From assembly GCF_963259705.1 (NCBI RefSeq), contig NC_081840.1, positions 5,823,062 to 5,887,061 on the forward strand: a stretch of 64,000 bases of DNA, given 5' to 3'. Each line of letters opens with the position of its first letter. The stretch's first letter is position 1. The DNA comes from Myotis daubentonii. Its lineage: Eukaryota; Chordata; Mammalia; Chiroptera; Vespertilionidae. This document shows positions 63,061-64,000 of this stretch, one piece after another. The translations under genes were made by a program, and so were the position numbers. Below the pieces are notes generated by a model. That model did not search any database, was not told where the DNA came from, and saw only the letters and a list, made by a program, of their open reading frames with translations.

Positions 63061-63548
63061 TCCGAGCCTCAAGGGAGCAGAGGCCCTTATCTAAGTGAGT
63101 GTGATCTATAATTATTTAGACTAACACCAAAATTGCTTTCAGAACATGGTAACCTGCTGAGTTTAGAATTCTAATTCGCACACGAGCTAACATTAAAAGT
63201 TTCACAAGCAGCAATCTCTCTCTCCTACTCACAGTGTGTTTACACAGCCCCGACAACTCGAGAGAGAAATTAAGAGCTTTTATAAACAAAAGTGGTCTCT
63301 CCCTGAACTACTTGGAGTGTTATTTTGAAAGGTACAAAAACACAAATTAAAACACATTTTCATTGTAACCTTTAGTTAGAAAAGTTGTTTGTTTTTGTCC
63401 TGCTCTCTTTTCATGTTATCATCTCTCATTCAAGTGTGTTCTGAAACGGCCCAGTTCCTTGGAGACCTGCCATGGCGCTGTTAGCTGGAAGGGGACAGGG
63501 GAGAAGCAGCGGTTGTCTCAGGTGCCAGGGACGAGGAGAGGCACTGGG

Positions 63549-63573
63549 GTGTGTGTGTGTGTGTGTGTGTGTG
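63549..63573. repeat. (TG)n microsatellite
   Basis: About 12 TG units. Confidence 0.95.
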
Positions 63574-64000
63574 AGAAGGAACTTTGCAGCACCCAGACCT
63601 GGTCAGCTTGGGGAGTGGATTCTGGGCCAAGGGGGTGAGGATGGGAAGGGTCAGGGTGGTGGGCTGGGCGGTGGATGAAGCCTGGGTCGGGGACACCGGG
63701 GCCCCTTCTGGAAAGGTGTGTGCTGCTCTGGACAGAGCCCCGAACTTGGCCCTGAAATGCGGCGTCCTGGGCCCTGGAGCCCAGCGCCGTGCTGGGCGCA
63801 CTGAGTATTCAGAAGAGGAAGGGACGTCCCTCCCTGATTTCTCATCCGTGAAATCATCCCCTCACAGGTCTGCGAGACTCAGACGGGTGAGGTGATGAAA
63901 CCGCTCTGTAAACTGTAAAGCCCTAACAAATGGAGGTATTATCAAGAACTCCAAGCCCGGGTTTACTCTGTAATTGCCTCCTAAGCTGCGCTCTTAAGCT

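Larger units (their letters stand above)
52198..64000 (+). other. WDR25: WDR25 intron 2 (partial)
   Basis: The next family exon should start VWNA after an AG; no such exon is seen, which fits the very long WDR25 introns in human. The stretch contains MIRs, a VES SINE, a Charlie-like hAT, an L1 fragment, simple repeats and long homopolymers. The open frames here are short and unsupported. Confidence 0.75.

Noticed and set aside
52198..64000. Further WDR25 exons
   Set aside because: I looked for the conserved continuation after DKTFK (VWNA) and other WD blades; none is present in any frame.

Overview
This window is mammalian nuclear DNA and very probably comes from a vespertilionid bat. Three kinds of repeat point there together: many tRNA-derived VES-type SINEs, a rolling-circle Helitron with a typical 3-prime hairpin and CTAG end, and two SPIN-like hAT MITEs. 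Among mammals, abundant young Helitrons are known from vespertilionid bats. The gene order (SLC25A29 on minus, MIR345, SLC25A47 on plus, WARS1 on minus, WDR25 on plus) matches human chromosome 14q32.2, just proximal to the BEGAIN/DLK1 region. Genes were identified by translating exons with proper splice sites and comparing them with remembered vertebrate proteins; no database search was possible.

Layout. 1-3622 is intron 1 of SLC25A29 (minus). Its first coding exon is 3623-3656, inside a CpG island at about 3560-4620. MIR345 (plus) follows at 5099-5195. From about 5386 to 9802 there is a repeat-rich block of four LTRs, one VES SINE and one Helitron, and a long CCAC/CCAT satellite lies at about 11990-12480. 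SLC25A47 (plus, six coding exons, 311 codons) occupies 14986-19622. A spacer with another LTR follows. WARS1 (minus, ten coding exons, 472 codons) runs from its stop at 23868 to its start at 42524, with non-coding first exons at about 46743 and 47663. WDR25 (plus) shares the CpG-island promoter at about 47190-48010; its first coding exon is 51397-52197. The rest of the window is a large WDR25 intron.

Function. SLC25A29 and SLC25A47 are related mitochondrial carriers that share the position and phase of their first intron. WARS1 is cytoplasmic tryptophanyl-tRNA synthetase. It appears to have two promoters: a CpG-island promoter shared head to head with WDR25, and a downstream TATA promoter with an ISRE-like and a GAS-like element, as expected for an interferon-induced gene.

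No unknown gene system was found. The points most worth checking are the changed miR-345 hairpin, the two SPIN copies with complementary internal deletions, the Helitron inside an LTR, the interferon-type WARS1 promoter, short duplicated segments on either side of a WARS1 exon and within SLC25A29 intron 1, and a Helitron-like fragment carrying a CTCF-type motif.
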